A DNA stretch of 64,000 bases from Zygnema cylindricum (taxonomy: Eukaryota; Streptophyta; Zygnematophyceae; Zygnematales; Zygnemataceae), in contig JBBHKE010002788.1 in NCBI GenBank assembly GCA_037447655.1, positions 62,001 to 126,000 on the forward strand. The letters run 5' to 3'. The notes under the pieces were generated by a model. That model saw nothing but the letters and a program-made list of their open reading frames with translations, ran no database searches and was not told the origin of the DNA. The translations under genes were made by a program, and so were the position numbers. Positions 19,927-31,637 of this stretch are shown here, piece after piece; position 1 is the first letter of the stretch; each line of letters starts with the position of its first letter.

Positions 19927-21850
19927 ACGCCCACTCAGCTCATGTTGCATAGACATTGGTGTCCAATGCGTATGAAGTTGGATCCTGGTATAACAATCTT
20001 CTCATTCGTCGGCAGTTGAACACTTCTCAAAAAATTCCCACGGAATCTATTCACTAGTATGTTCACAATGTCAAGTCTTTTGCCGGCCGACTTACGAGTA
20101 TTGGTGCAAGAGTTTAACAGGAGGATATCATTTCCACGATCTTAGCAGGCTTAGATTCCTCGTACTCTACATTTATTTCCTCTATTGACAACTCTTCCAC
20201 AGTTCTCACTATTTCGTCACTTAGTGCCGCTCTGGTTAATCTATAAACTAAGCAAAATCTTATTTGTCACTTACTGTCGCTGTGGTTCACCTAAAAACTA
20301 AGCAAAATCTTTCCCCCAACTCCTGATGTTGCGTTGGCAACCATCACTCCATTTAATTGGCCACCTAAGACGTATTTTTATCGTTCTTGCCGTGAGATCA
20401 CCCACGTCATTGACGACTGCCTTGTTCTTCGACGGAACTTGAACGACAAGGAGGTTTTAACCATACAAAAAAGCATATACGCAACAATAGGCGCGGTCCT
20501 TATCATGGTCACGTCTCGACGGCCAAAGCTATTTTTCCTCGTAGCCAAGATCATTTTGCGTCGACAATTCCTTTCGTCCATTCTCTAAGCTACGGCAACA
20601 ATATTGTTGGCGAAAATTCACAAATGCCACCAGTCGCCCAATTATACCATCATTACTCACACGGTCAAGGAATGCCTCCAAATCCAGCCGTATTTATACT
20701 TTCGCTAGTTGTTCAATGAGCTAAAACGTCAACTCCGACAAATTTTGGAGTTGCTATTACCATATCAATGGTCTCCAATTCACGTGTAATAAATTCAACT
20801 GCGCCGACTGATTCATGAATCGTTGACTGTGACGCTTCACATCGCCTCTCCTGACGTTCTGATTGGTTTACATCCATATCGCCACTTCGTCCTCCTATGA
20901 CGAACTTGCTCGACAACAATGCCGCATTAATGGCTACTCACTTTGGATAGATCTCCGCTATCACTTTCTCCACCGCCACGTCAACAATAACTCTCACTCA
21001 CGTATTATTTGTCCCTGGTCTCAAAAATAATTTATTCTCCGTTGGCGCCGCACTTAATCAAGACGACACAACTATCTTTTCTACTACCACTGTCACTTTC
21101 TTTTCCCCACACAAATCTCAGGCGGGACTTTGCATAAAATCAAGATCAGTCCGTCGCACTTCTAATCCGTTGGATCCGCCAACATGGCCACATCGTCATC
21201 TCCACACAGTTTTGCGAAATTACATCTTCGATACGGTTATTTGTCCTCTTCCAGCCTCCAATTATTGAGCAAAGGCCTTGTCACAGGCCTTGACTCATTT
21301 ACCAAAAAAATATTTATTTTTGCTTAAGATGTGTCGAAGGCAAATTGACTTGCCCATCCTTTCCGTTCAGCAAGTCCAAATCTAACGCCTCCCTGACATT
21401 AATTCACTCTGACCTTTATGGATTTTGGTGATTGTTACACTCATAGACAATGCAACGCGGTTTAGCCACATTTTTCTCCTCCGTTGGAAATCTTACATCT
21501 TCCTAATATTTTAACACTTTCCAAATATTTCAACAGTACAAGTCATTAGTTGAAAACTCCCTTCACTACCGCGTTAAATGTCCCAAAACTCACAACGACC
21601 ACTCACGGAATAATTCTCCAATCAACGGTACCCAACACCCCACAACAAAATGGAGTTTCTGAAAGGTCCAACTGTACTATCATCAACATGGCACGTTCCA
21701 TGTTGCACTTCGCAAAACTGCCCACCATATTTTGCCACTTCCTCCACCGCCACCGCCTCTTCCCCCACTCCTCCACTCTCAATTGCCTAAGCCGAAACTT
21801 CATCCTCACCTCTCTCAGTCATCTCGTACCTTCTTCCACTCCTTCTTTAC
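19927..21850 (+). pseudogene. X2 gag (continued), zinc knuckle, protease and integrase remnants
   Basis: Continuation of X2 after Z2. The reading gives Gag core words equivalent to NTSQKIPTESI, DIISTILAGLDSSYS and FISSID (20020-20190), a decayed knuckle with CREITHVIDDC near 20392-20424, the protease-flap region with VLFVPGL near 21002-21022, a pre-integrase segment, and the integrase helix MARSMLHFAKLP at 21691-21726. Then the same serine/proline linker as in X1 takes over. Stops and shifts are frequent. It stops at 21850, where a 3.25-kb insertion begins, and resumes at 25104. Confidence 0.75.
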
Positions 21851-23139
21851 TGTTGTTTTTCAAAAGCAGGTTTCGTGCGTACTCCACATTTTGTGCGCAC
21901 GCGACGTTTCGGGTGCTGCATATATTATCGAAAGTAATGTGGTGGTTCTAATGGATTTGAGGATTGGGGAGTAAATGTAACGAAAGTTAAACGGATGTGA
22001 GGTAGTACTGAGTGGCGCTGAACGCGTTAAGATGACGCGACGCCGATCCGATGTGAAGTTTACGAAATGTAATGCCGCCGATCTTTAACATATAATTTGA
22101 ACAAATGTAATTTATATGCATGCTTACGCTTATGAAAAATGACGTACTTTATTTGGCCGCATTTATTGCAAAAGACGCGGCCGCAGACGGAAATGATTTC
22201 GGTTGTACAATCATTATTTAACAAGTGGACGGAATGACTAAATTCTTCTTTCGCGACGTCAGGATATTCGACACTCGCTGGGATTTCGCTTGATTTTGAC
22301 CACGCGGCGCTGACATCAAGGGTGCCGAATAAGATCGACTTTGGACGGCGGATATAGGCCGGCATATTTTCAGTAGAGACGCCAAAATCGCGCCAATCAC
22401 AAGATGTTAATTTTGACGCCCGGATTGTTTCGGACGAAATTCAAGGAGTTCCATTGAGTACTCCAGCATGACCGAGCATACGATTTGTAAGACAAGACAA
22501 AATGATCGCTACACGGCAAGGTTCGTGTTGTTCGGTTTAACCTGCTTATGCTGTATAGAGTTTTGCCGCTGTAATGGTTTGAGCCCTTATTGTCCAATTC
22601 GCACGGATTTTGATTTTTTTTTTTAATTTAACTTGTCTTCGCGACTTCTACTTTTCTTAACGCTACTACGAGCAATAAAATGTACGAGGCGAATCACGTA
22701 AAATCCTTAAAATTTAAAAATGTACGAAAAATTAACATAAATGCACAGTAATATACGGAAATTGTACCTTATCAAACCTAATGGTACACCATTTTTTTGG
22801 CAGTCGTACTCAAATAAAAAGGAATGTACAACAACGTACCTTAGAAACCCTAAAATCCCCCCTTTAATTACCCTAATATATACAAAAATGTACAACCACT
22901 GTACGTAACTACACGAAAAATGTAGCGCAGCTGTATTGAAATATACGGGAATGTACCCTACAAAACCTAAAATATATAACCCTAACATGTCCAAAATCTA
23001 CGAACGATGTACTTACTTGTATGAAAAGTGTGTGTACGGGTACAAAACAGGGTACGCATTTTATTAACTTTTCAAAAGCGATTGATGCGTACCGTACGTA
23101 GTATTAGTTAGTTTATACCGTGCGTAATATGCGCATATG

Positions 23140-23308
23140 ACATCTATGGTATATACGGCGAATATTCCATTTTTGCTGTTCGTAAATTAGCATTAAGCCG
23201 AAATTAGAATACACCTTTAAAAAAAAAAAAAAAAAATCTTAATTAGCATCAATTACGGTAAATTTTCTTCAACACTATTTAAACTTTGACGCATAACGAT
23301 TTGCGGTG
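23140..23308. repeat. Truncated TA-MITE, right end only
   Basis: The last about 165 bp match the right part of the MITE at 52994-53529 (words such as 'gcattaagccgaaatta' and 'caacactatttaaactttg') and end gcggtg followed by TA. The left end was not found. Confidence 0.65.
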
Positions 23309-23359
23309 TACATTGTGCCAGTTGTACGGCGGTCTGTACCGCGACACACGACAACGCTA

Positions 23360-23906
23360 CACCGCCAATCGATATTAGCATGTAAGTTTTTTCAGCGTAT
23401 AAAAATAATTACCGTGGTGTACGCTATTTAAGAATTTGAAAATTTTGGAAAAAATTATATATTCTAATTTTTTTATTATGGTAATTTCACTAATTTGGAT
23501 CTTTGAAAAAAAAAATGTCGGTCGCAAACATGCTTACACTAATATAAGTCTCCGTAAAAAATCTAACAAATCATACACAAATCGTACATTCACACGGTCG
23601 AAACGCGGCTCTCGGACGAATATGTGCGAACGGGATTTTTTACGACCTGGTTTTTTTTCCTTTTTAGAACGCACATTCTCATACGTCCGCGGTTACTAAA
23701 ACTAATTTATTGTACATTTTAACTTTAAAAGGTACATTTATGTACGGTCTGACAGTGACCGTACACCACTCTATTTAAGATACAACGTACTGAAAATAAC
23801 CCTAGATAGAATAAAAAAAAAAATAGAATGAACTACACTAATGGAGAATAAAAAAAAAAAAGCGAGACGGAATTAGCGTACACAACGCTAATAACGATTG
23901 GCGGTG
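23360..23906. mobile_element. TA-MITE (CACCGCC...GGCGGTG)
   Basis: 547 bp with terminal inverted repeats 'caccgccaatcg' and 'cgattggcggtg', flanked by TA on both sides (23358-23359, 23907-23908). The 49-bp-repeat sequence lies on both sides, as for 52994-53529. Internal words (tgtacggtctgac, accgtacac) are shared, in reverse, with the copies at 31066 and 54105. No transposase. The TA duplication suggests mobilisation by a Tc1/mariner-type transposase. Confidence 0.82.
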
Positions 23907-23908
23907 TA

Positions 23909-24450
23909 GCGGTACGACGGTCTGTACACCGACAGTTGTCAGCGTAACATTACGCCAGCCGTACGGTGGTCTGTACTTTGCCGGTTGGTAGCGTAACATT
24001 ACGCCAGCCGTACGACTGTCTGAAAACCGACGGTAGGCAGCGTAACATTGCGCAATTCGTACGGCGGTCTGCACGCAGACGGTTGGCAGCGTAACATTAC
24101 GCTAATCTTACGGTTCTCTGTACACCGACGGTTGGCAGCGTAAAATTATCCCAGACGTACGGCTAACTGTATACCGACGATTGGCAACGTAACATTACGC
24201 CAACTGTACGGCGGTCTGTACACCGACGGTTGGCAGCGTAACATTACGCCAACCGTACTGCGGTCTGTACACCGGCGGGCGGCAGCATAGAATACCGCCA
24301 GCTGTACAGCGGCCTGTAACGCGACGGGCGGCAACGCTTCATTGTGCCCACGGTACGGCCGTCCGTACTGCGTGTGACGGAAAAATTCCAAGACAGACAC
24401 ATCGCCTATATAAGGATTTCCGGAGGGGGGACCAACGTTCCTTAATTTAT
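23909..24450 (-). repeat. Leader plus 49-bp tandem array, reverse copy
   Basis: Read on the minus strand: a leader from about 24450 (tatataaattaaggaacg, then cttatataggcg) leads into about nine diverged units of 49 bp, each with a core like ccgtacgg. It has the same order as 45570-46165 and 52488-52991. A single further unit lies at 23309-23357 between two MITEs, so the MITEs were inserted into a longer array. Confidence 0.8.
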
Positions 24451-25080
24451 ATAGTGATTGTGTGTACTTTGTAAATATTTACAACAATGGTTTGTCTTTA
24501 TGTGTATTAGTTATTAGTGTAGATTTACTCTTTTTGACATACCTCGAAGTATTCGGGTTTATTAACATTAATAGAGGTAGCTAATAGATTGCGTACGGTT
24601 GGTATGCCTCCGTACACTCAGTAATGAGCTCGTGTATATTTGTAGGACTTAGTCATTTCTAGTCATAGGAACTTTTGGACCAAAAACTGTTTATGGTGTT
24701 TTTATGGTAATATTAATCTGAGGATTACTCTCAAATCTGTTGGCAGAATTATCTGAAATTGTGCATTTGTGTTCCTCCCTACATTGTTATTTTTTTCACC
24801 GATTTGCAGGCCTATTGTGTGCCTGGTCTGTGTTTTACTTCATTGTGAAGTTAGTCTGTTTTATCAAAGTTCTGGCAGACTGTCTTTCTACAACTTTGAC
24901 TAGATGATGTGATCACTCTATTTATTTATATTTGTCTGAAACTTTGTGAGGTTATTCCAAAGCCTAGATAATACTTGTTGATGTAGTTTCAGTCTTTCTT
25001 GTTATTTTTGTAGAATTCTGTGTTGATTCAAAGTAGGTTGTTTTTGGGTAGTCTGTGGTGCTTCCGAGGGTGAATCCATG
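24451..25080. other. No recognised feature
   Basis: Moderately AT-rich DNA inside the 21851-25103 insertion. No open frame of note, no motif recognised, no repeat shared with other parts of the window. Confidence 0.5.
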
Positions 25081-25103
25081 GCTAGAAATGGCTATGGACA
25101 ACA

Positions 25104-26965
25104 CTTACCATCGCTCCCCTCACTGTCTCTATCTCGTTTACCCTTAGTCAGATCAAAATCCAAAAATCCATTATCATCCACTCCTCTACCAATACATCGC
25201 ACAATCTTTGATCCTTCCTCTCTCCCCCATAAATCCATTGATTCCACATATGTCATTTTGCCAACCTCTCTGGCGGCACCTTCTATTAAACCTCCCTTTG
25301 CCATTCGGAGAAGGGAACGGATTAAATAGAAACAGCTTCGCCAAATCCATGCAGTACAAACATTGCCAACATTTCCACCATTCTTGTTCTTCAATCATTT
25401 TCTGCAGCCATGGCCTTTGCAGACGCTCTTTCTTGGAAATCTGCTACACATGCGGAATTTGTCTCGTTACAAAAGAATGGAACTTGGCAACTTACCTCAC
25501 TTCCTCCTGGCCGAAAGATCATCGGTTCAAAGTGGGCCTTTCACGTCAAACAAAGGCAAGCGGCATAGTGGATCGCTACAAAGCTTGCTTCGTCACAAAA
25601 GGTTTTCTGTAAAAGGAATGAGTAAACTTCAATGAAACCTGTCCACTTGTCGCTAAAATTCTCCTCAATTTGTATTCTTCTGTGGCTTATGCCGCTTATT
25701 ACTTCTTGTGACTAGCACTTCCACCATATGGATGTTCAAAGTGCCTTTCTTGATGGAAAATTGGACAAAGAGAAAACAGACCCCTCGTGTCTAGAATAGA
25801 CGCTTGGAGGTTGTTTTTCTCAAAGAAGGATTCTTAAAGCTTAATGTAGATTTTGGTTTATTCCTTCGTGGTAAATCAGACACTCTTGTCATCTTAGTCA
25901 TTTATGTGGATGACCTTCTTCTAGCCAGTCCCTCTCTCCCCTTCATTTATTTGGTAAAAACAATGCTTAACCTTGATTTTTCCATGATTTTTTTGGGAGA
26001 GGTAGAATAGTGTTTTGGTATTTTTGTCGGTGGAGACCACCTTTCCAAAAATCTACTTCTCCTAAGAAAAACACATCACTGGAATTCTCACTTGTTTTTC
26101 CATGTCAGACTGCAGTTATATCTCCACTCTTTTAGATCCCATAATGAAACTCATTCATAACTCCGTTGTGCTTGTCCAAGGAGCCACTCATGATTTATAT
26201 CGCTCCATTGTAGGTAGCTTCATGTTATGTATGACAAACACTCGCCTAGATATAGCTGTCGAACTGAGCCAATTTGTTTCTTACCCCATAGATGTCCATC
26301 TCGTTGCTGCAAAGATTGTTCTTCGTTACATCCAGGGTACAAAATCCTTCAAGCTCACCTTTTCTGGCTCCTCCTCCCCATAACTTGTGGGCTTTTGCGA
26401 TGCCGATTGGGGAGGCGATTTTGTCTCCCGCCGCTCCACTTCCGGTGTATGCTTTTGTCTTAATGGCGCTCTCATCTTTTGGGCGTCCAAAAAACAGGGT
26501 TTTTGCGATGCTGATTCGGGAGGCGATTTGGTCTCCCGCTGCTCCACTTCCGCTGTACCCTTTATTAATGGCGCTCTCATCTTTTAGGCGTCCAAAAAAC
26601 AACCCACGTTTGCTCTATCCTCCACCAAAGCAGAGTACATGGCCGCCACCTATGCGTCAAAAGAGGCTTTGTGGTTCAATGTTCTTCTCAGCAGCCTCCA
26701 TATTCCTCGACTATTTGCAACTGTCATTTTTTGCAACTCCGAATGCGTTTTTGCCCTCATGAGTAACACGGTGCAACATCGTCGGAAGAAACACATCGAT
26801 ATCTGATACCATTTTACTCGCGATGTTATTGCCGTTGGCCTGGTTACCTTCACTTATTGTTCCAACATCCGGTAGCTGGCCAATTTCCTCACCAAGGCTC
26901 CTCATTGGCCTCAATTTTAACTGCATCAAAATTCTTTTGGTCTTGGCTTCAAACTAAGCGGGTGG
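25104..26965 (+). pseudogene. X2 reverse transcriptase and RNase H remnants
   Basis: Colinear with X1 3390-5178. RT words include a segment like KNGTWQLTSLPP near 25480, the catalytic box IYVDDLLLA near 25900-25926, and a stop inside the DLGEVEYCFG equivalent near 26008. RNase H carries GFCDADWGGDFVSRRSTSG at about 26388-26445. A block of about 110 bp coding for this motif is tandemly duplicated (second copy from about 26500). A polypurine run 'gcgggtgg' precedes the LTR at 26966. All frames are broken. Confidence 0.78.
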
Positions 26966-27345
26966 TGTTGGACTTAACCCTTTGTTATAAGTTTGTCTTG
27001 TTTTTTGTCATCATTGTTTTATTTAATAATGTACACTAACATTCTAGTTTACGTCATTTAGTTAGCTCCTTCATCCTAGTTTGCGTTATTGTCTTTTTGT
27101 TCTTCTCGCTTAACTCAAACGTCCTACTTAGCATCTGCTGACTGATCCGATCCTGAGCAGTCCACTCCCTAATTAGAGATCTTCTCTCTTGCCTTTTTGA
27201 CATTGTGTGACAAGTGACCTTTCGGAATCACCTACAGTTTCTAGATTTTGAGAAGTCACCTTGTGATATTCTCTGCTCTACTTAAAGATCTCTATCCTTT
27301 GTACTTTTTTTTTTTTATCAAAAACTATTTGTTTTGCTCTCTTTT
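26966..27345 (+). repeat. LTR of family X, second copy
   Basis: Begins TGTTGGACTTAA and follows the X1/X2 LTR at 5179 closely (shared 'ttgtcttgttttttgtcat', 'ttacgtcatttagttagctc'). The downstream end is approximate. A gag ATG context follows at 27391, so this LTR would serve a third X copy. Confidence 0.68.
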
Positions 27346-27390
27346 TTTTCCGTTTTTCATTTTTGTTTCCTTCCTACTTAGTAAGTTGCC

Positions 27391-27406
27391 ATGTATTACA
27401 CTACAA
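27391..27406 (+). pseudogene. Third X gag start, truncated by purine tract
   Basis: 'atgtattacactacaa' matches the duplicated X gag start at 5603 (atgtcatccactacga). After about five codons the sequence becomes the polypurine tract. Only the start of gag is left. Confidence 0.55.
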
Positions 27407-30400
27407 TAAGGGGGGGAGGGAGGGGGGGGCGGAGGGGGGAGGGGGAGGGGGGGGTGGGGGAGGCGGAGGGAGGAGGGGGAGGTGGAAAGGGGGGGAGGAG
27501 GAGGGGGATGGGGGAGGGGGAGAGGGAGGGGGAAGAGGGAGTGCGAACGGAAGGGTGGAGGGGGAGAGGTTAAGGGAGAGGGTGAGGGAGGGGGAGAGGA
27601 GAGGGAGAGGGAGAAGGCGAGGGCGAGGGCGAGGGCGATGGGGAGGGGGAGGGGGAGGGGGAGGGCGGGAGGAGGGGAAGGGAGAGGGGGGTAGGGGGGG
27701 GGGAGGGGAAGGGGGAGGGGGTGGGGGAGGCGGTGGGGGAGGGGGAGGGGGAGGGGGAGGGCGAGGGGGAGGGGGAGTGGGAGTGGGAGGGGGAGGGGGA
27801 GAAAGAGAGGAAAATTGAGGGGGAGGGGGAAGGTAAGGGGGAGGGGGAGGGAGACAGATGGGGAGGGAGAGGGAGGGGAAAGGGGAGGGGGGGAGGGGGA
27901 GGGGGGGAGAAGGGGAGGGGGGGGAGGGGAGGGCGGTGGGGGGGAGGGGAAGGGGGGAGGGGGGGGGGAAGGGGAAGGTGGAGGGGGAGAGGGGGGGGTA
28001 AGGGGGAGGGGGGGAGGGGGAGGGGAGGGGGAGGACGAAAAACGGAAGGGAGGAGAGGGGGATACAGGGAGAGGGAGGGAGAGGGAGGAGGGAGAGGGAG
28101 AAGGAGGGGGAGGGGGAGGGGGAGGGGCAGAGGGAGGGGGAGGGGCAGAGGGAGGGCGAGGGGGAGGGGGAAATGGAGAGGGAGAGGGAGAGGGAAAAGG
28201 AGGGGGAGGGGGAGGGAGAAATAGAGAGGGAGGGGGAGAGGGAAAAGGATGGGGAAGGAAGGGGGAAAAAGGGACTGAGAGGGAATGGGAAAAAGTGGAA
28301 AAAGGGGGAAAGAGGGGAAAATAGGGGTATAGAGGGGGAAAGGGGGAAAAGAGGGGGAAACGGGGAATAAGAGGGGAGGAAAGGGGGGAAATAGGGGGAA
28401 AGAGGGAAAAGGGGAAAAGGAGACGGAGAGGGAGATGGAGTGGGAAAGATAGAGTGAGGGAGAGATAGAGGGAGGGTGGGGGGTATAGAGGGAGGGAGGG
28501 AGGGAGAGAGGGGGGGAAGGAGGGAGTGACTGGGGCAAAGGGTGGAAAAAAGGAGAGAGGATGTTGGGGAAGGAGGAGAGGGTACTAAGGGGGGACGTAG
28601 GGGGGAGGGTGAGAGAGAAAGAGATACAATGAGGGGGTGAGGAAAGGGGAGAGGGAGGGACCAAAAAAAGAGGGAGGGAGAGGGGGGGCGAGGGAAAGAG
28701 CAAGGAAGTGATGGAAGGAGGGAGGGAGGGAGGGAAGGAGGGAGGGAGGGAGGGAGGGAGGGAGAGAGGGAGGGAGGGGGGGGGGGAGGGAGGAAGGGGG
28801 GGAGGGAGGGGAGAAGCGAAGGAGGGAAGGAGGGAGGGAGGGAGAGAGGGAAGGATGTAGAAAGGGAAAAGAAAAGGAGGAGAAAGAGTTAACCAAAAGC
28901 AGTTAAAAATATAGGGAGGGAAACCGAGAGTAGGCAGAGTGAGAGAGAGAGGGAAAAAAAGAGGAAGAGAGAGTTAAGGAGAGGGAGAAAAAAAAAGAGA
29001 GAAAGGGAGAGAATAAGGGGGGAAAAACAGAGAAAAAGAGAGGAAAAAAGATAGAGACAAAAAAATAGAGGGTGTGAAATAGGGTGAGAGTTTGAGTGAG
29101 AGGAAGAGATATGTAAGAGGGAAAAAGAAAGTTTCAGAGAGAGGGTAGAGAAAGAGGTAGAGAGGAAGAGAATAAGAATAAAGGAGCGAGGAAAAGAGTT
29201 AGAAAGGACGTAAAATAAAGGGATAGGGAGGAGATAGAGCGATAGAGGAAGACAAAGACAGATAAAGGGATAGAGTTTGAGGAAAAAAAATGTGCAAGAG
29301 AGAGGGATAAGAAAGAGAATAAGAGGATGGAGAGTGAGGGAGAAAAAGAGTTTGAAAGAATGTAAAAGAGAGGGACACAGAGGGAGCTAGAGGTATAGTG
29401 GGAGATAGAGAGCGAGGGAGAGAGGGAGGGAGGATGTAGGGAGATTAGGAGAGGGGAAGAGAGAGGCTGAAATAGGGCGAGCAAGAGGGAGGTAGGGAGA
29501 GTGGGTTGGTGAGAGGGGGGGAGGGAGAGAGAGAAAGAGAGAGGGAGAGGTAAAAAAAGAGGAAGAGAGGGAGGGAGGGCTTGGGACAAGAGCAAAGGAG
29601 TGAGGGAGGCGGGGTGGAGAGGAAAAGAGAGTTCGAGGTATGGAGGGAGGGAATGGTGGGTGGGTGGGAGAGAAGGAGGGAGCGAGAGATGGAGGGCGAG
29701 AAGGAGGGAGGGAGGGAGGGAGGGGCGGAGGGAGTGACGGAGGGTGGGACAGAGCGAGGGAGGGGGGGAGGGAGAAAGGAGGGGAGGGAGGGAGGAAGGG
29801 AGGGAGAGAGGGAGGGAGGGAGGGAATGACGAAGGGAGGGAGGGAAAGAGGGACGGAGTGAGGGTGGGAGGGAGGGAAGGAGGGAGAAAAATCGAGGATG
29901 AGAGGGGGGGAAAAGATGGTGTGCGAGGAGTGCTGAAAGTAAGAGAGGGATGGAGAAAGAGAGGGAGAGAATGAGGGGAAGAAAGAGGGAGAGCAAAATA
30001 CAAGAAAAAAAAAAGGAGAGAAAGAAGGAGAGAGAGTGTCGAAGAGACATCAGAAAACAAAGGGAAAGAAAAAAATACGAGATAAAGAGGGAAAGGGAGA
30101 AAGAGAAAGGGAGAGGGGAAAAGAGATAGTGAGAGAGATAGAGGGAGGTAAATATTTAGGAAAAAGAGGAGAGAGGGAGAAATTAAAAAAGAGATAGAGA
30201 GACAAAGAGGGGGAGTGAAGGTGGGAAATAGAGTGAAAAAGAGAGTGACACGGAAAGAGACAAAGATAACGCAAGAGAGAGAGGGAGAGAGGGCAAAAGT
30301 AAAAGAGGGAGGTAGGTAAAGAGATAGAGAAAAAATGTGATACAGACGGCGAGAGTGAGAAGAGATTGAGAGGTATGAAGCAAAAGGTAAAGAGAGGGGG

Positions 30401-30446
30401 GAGAGAGACAAAGATATAGAGAAAGATAGAGTGTGTGAGGGAGAGT
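27407..30446 (+). repeat. 3-kb polypurine (G/A) tract
   Basis: Over about 3.04 kb the plus strand is almost entirely G and A. The first half (27407 to about 28900) is dominated by GGGGGA and GGGA units and is densely G-rich; the second half (to 30446) is GA with more A and occasional pyrimidines. Long open frames on both strands here (Gly/Arg/Glu-rich on +, Pro/Ser/Leu-rich on -) are consequences of composition, not genes. The tract could form triplex or G-quadruplex DNA. Exact length may be affected by assembly. Confidence 0.95.
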
Positions 30447-31063
30447 GTATCTTTCTCGGTTGCAGGTTATTGGCCTATTGTATTCAAAGTTCGTACCTTT
30501 GCGAAGTTTTACTAACGGGCTAGTCATAAAGTTGCATCGTGGGTTTGATTATTTTGTGTTCTCGATCAAAAAATCGCTTGGTAGTTGAAAGGTATTGTTT
30601 TTTTCCTCTTTTTTTTTCTTTTTTTTTTTGTTTCGGTTATATGTTGACTTTCATTTTTTCCCTGTATGGATGAAATCTTTTTGTCTACTTTTTTATTTTT
30701 GGCTTTTTTGAAATGAGGGGAACATTGATTTGATCCACCTTAAAGATTTTTAAAGTTAAAGATGAAAAAAAATATTAAAAATTAAAGATTGAAGATTAAA
30801 AATTAAAATTTAAGGATTGAAGATTAAAAATTAAAAATTAAAAATTAATGATTGAAGATTAAAAATTAGTGATTAAATATGAAAAATTAAACATTAAAGA
30901 TTAAAGATTGAAGATTAAAAATTAAAAATTAATTATTTAAAGAATAAAAATTAAAAATTTAAATTTAAATATTGAAGATTTAAGTATAAAGATAAAAGAT
31001 TTCAGAGTTAACTCGGTAACCGTATCCATCGTATTCATTAAAAAAATATTTTCTTTTGGACAG
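30447..31063. repeat. AT-rich spacer with ATTAAAGATTGAAG-type repeats
   Basis: 30745-31000 is built from short variants of 'aaaattaaagattgaagatt', an irregular tandem array with no coding sense. 30447-30740 is AT-rich with T-runs. No gene seen. Confidence 0.75.
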
Positions 31064-31065
31064 TA

Positions 31066-31635
31066 CACCGCGAATCGTTATTAGCGTTATAAACTCTATA
31101 TCGGCGCCCCCAAATTTTGATTCCAAAACCAGAAATAGAATTGATAATACTAAATTTTCCTTTACGTTTATTACAGTTCTAGAGAATTAGCGCTCATAAT
31201 TCTAATTTATGATATTATTGAATAATGTGGTGTACGGACGTGTCAGTCCGTACAAAACGGTTCTTTTTTAAGTAAAAAAGTACAAAACATGGATTAAAAT
31301 AATCGCGTTCGCATGTAAAACAACGCTCAGAATTAGTGACATCATACGATCGTACCCATTTTAGTGTAAAGATATGTGTGGTGTAATAATTAGTGCGCAA
31401 ACACCCAAATTAGAGTTATGAAAAAATTGACGCAACAGTGACGATTTGTCAGATTTTGTACTTCACCTATTTCACTGTGAAGATCCTGATGGCAGATCTC
31501 TCTTACCAAAATTAGAATTAATGATGAGTAATTAGTACTAAACATTTTTTTCAAAAAAAATTAAAGTTTAGTATTAATAACGCTTATTTTTTTTTAACAC
31601 TAATAATTTCTCAACGCTAATAACGATTCACGGTG
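31066..31635. mobile_element. TA-MITE (CACCGCGAATCG...CGATTCACGGTG)
   Basis: 570 bp with inverted ends caccgcgaatcgttattagcg and the near complement cgctaataacgattcacggtg, flanked by TA. Internal 'gtggtgtacgga' and 'gtcagtccgtac' are shared with 54105-54661 and 52994-53529. No coding capacity. Confidence 0.82.
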
Positions 31636-31637
31636 TA

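Larger units (their letters stand above)
21851..25103. mobile_element. 3.25-kb insertion with TG...CA ends in X2
   Basis: It starts TGTTGT and ends ACAACA. It is flanked by tttac (21846-21850) and cttac (25104-25108), and the two flanks join to reproduce the X1 sequence at about 3385, so it is an insertion with a 5-bp duplication (one mismatch). Ends and duplication length fit an LTR retroelement or a long solo LTR, but no gag or pol is visible. It contains AT-rich DNA (22600-23100, many 'tgtacg' words), MITE remnants, a 49-bp-repeat array in reverse orientation, and unassigned DNA at 24450-25080. The class is uncertain. Confidence 0.65.

Noticed and set aside
22707-22994. 95-codon minus-strand frame
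   Set aside because: AT-rich low-complexity DNA with recurring tgtacg words. The frame is Tyr/Phe/Val-rich without motifs.
27363-30527. Large open frames over the polypurine tract, for example 377 and 425 codons on the minus strand
   Set aside because: Pure G/A or C/T DNA has few stop codons in several frames. The products are Gly/Arg/Glu or Ser/Pro/Leu runs and open frames overlap on both strands.
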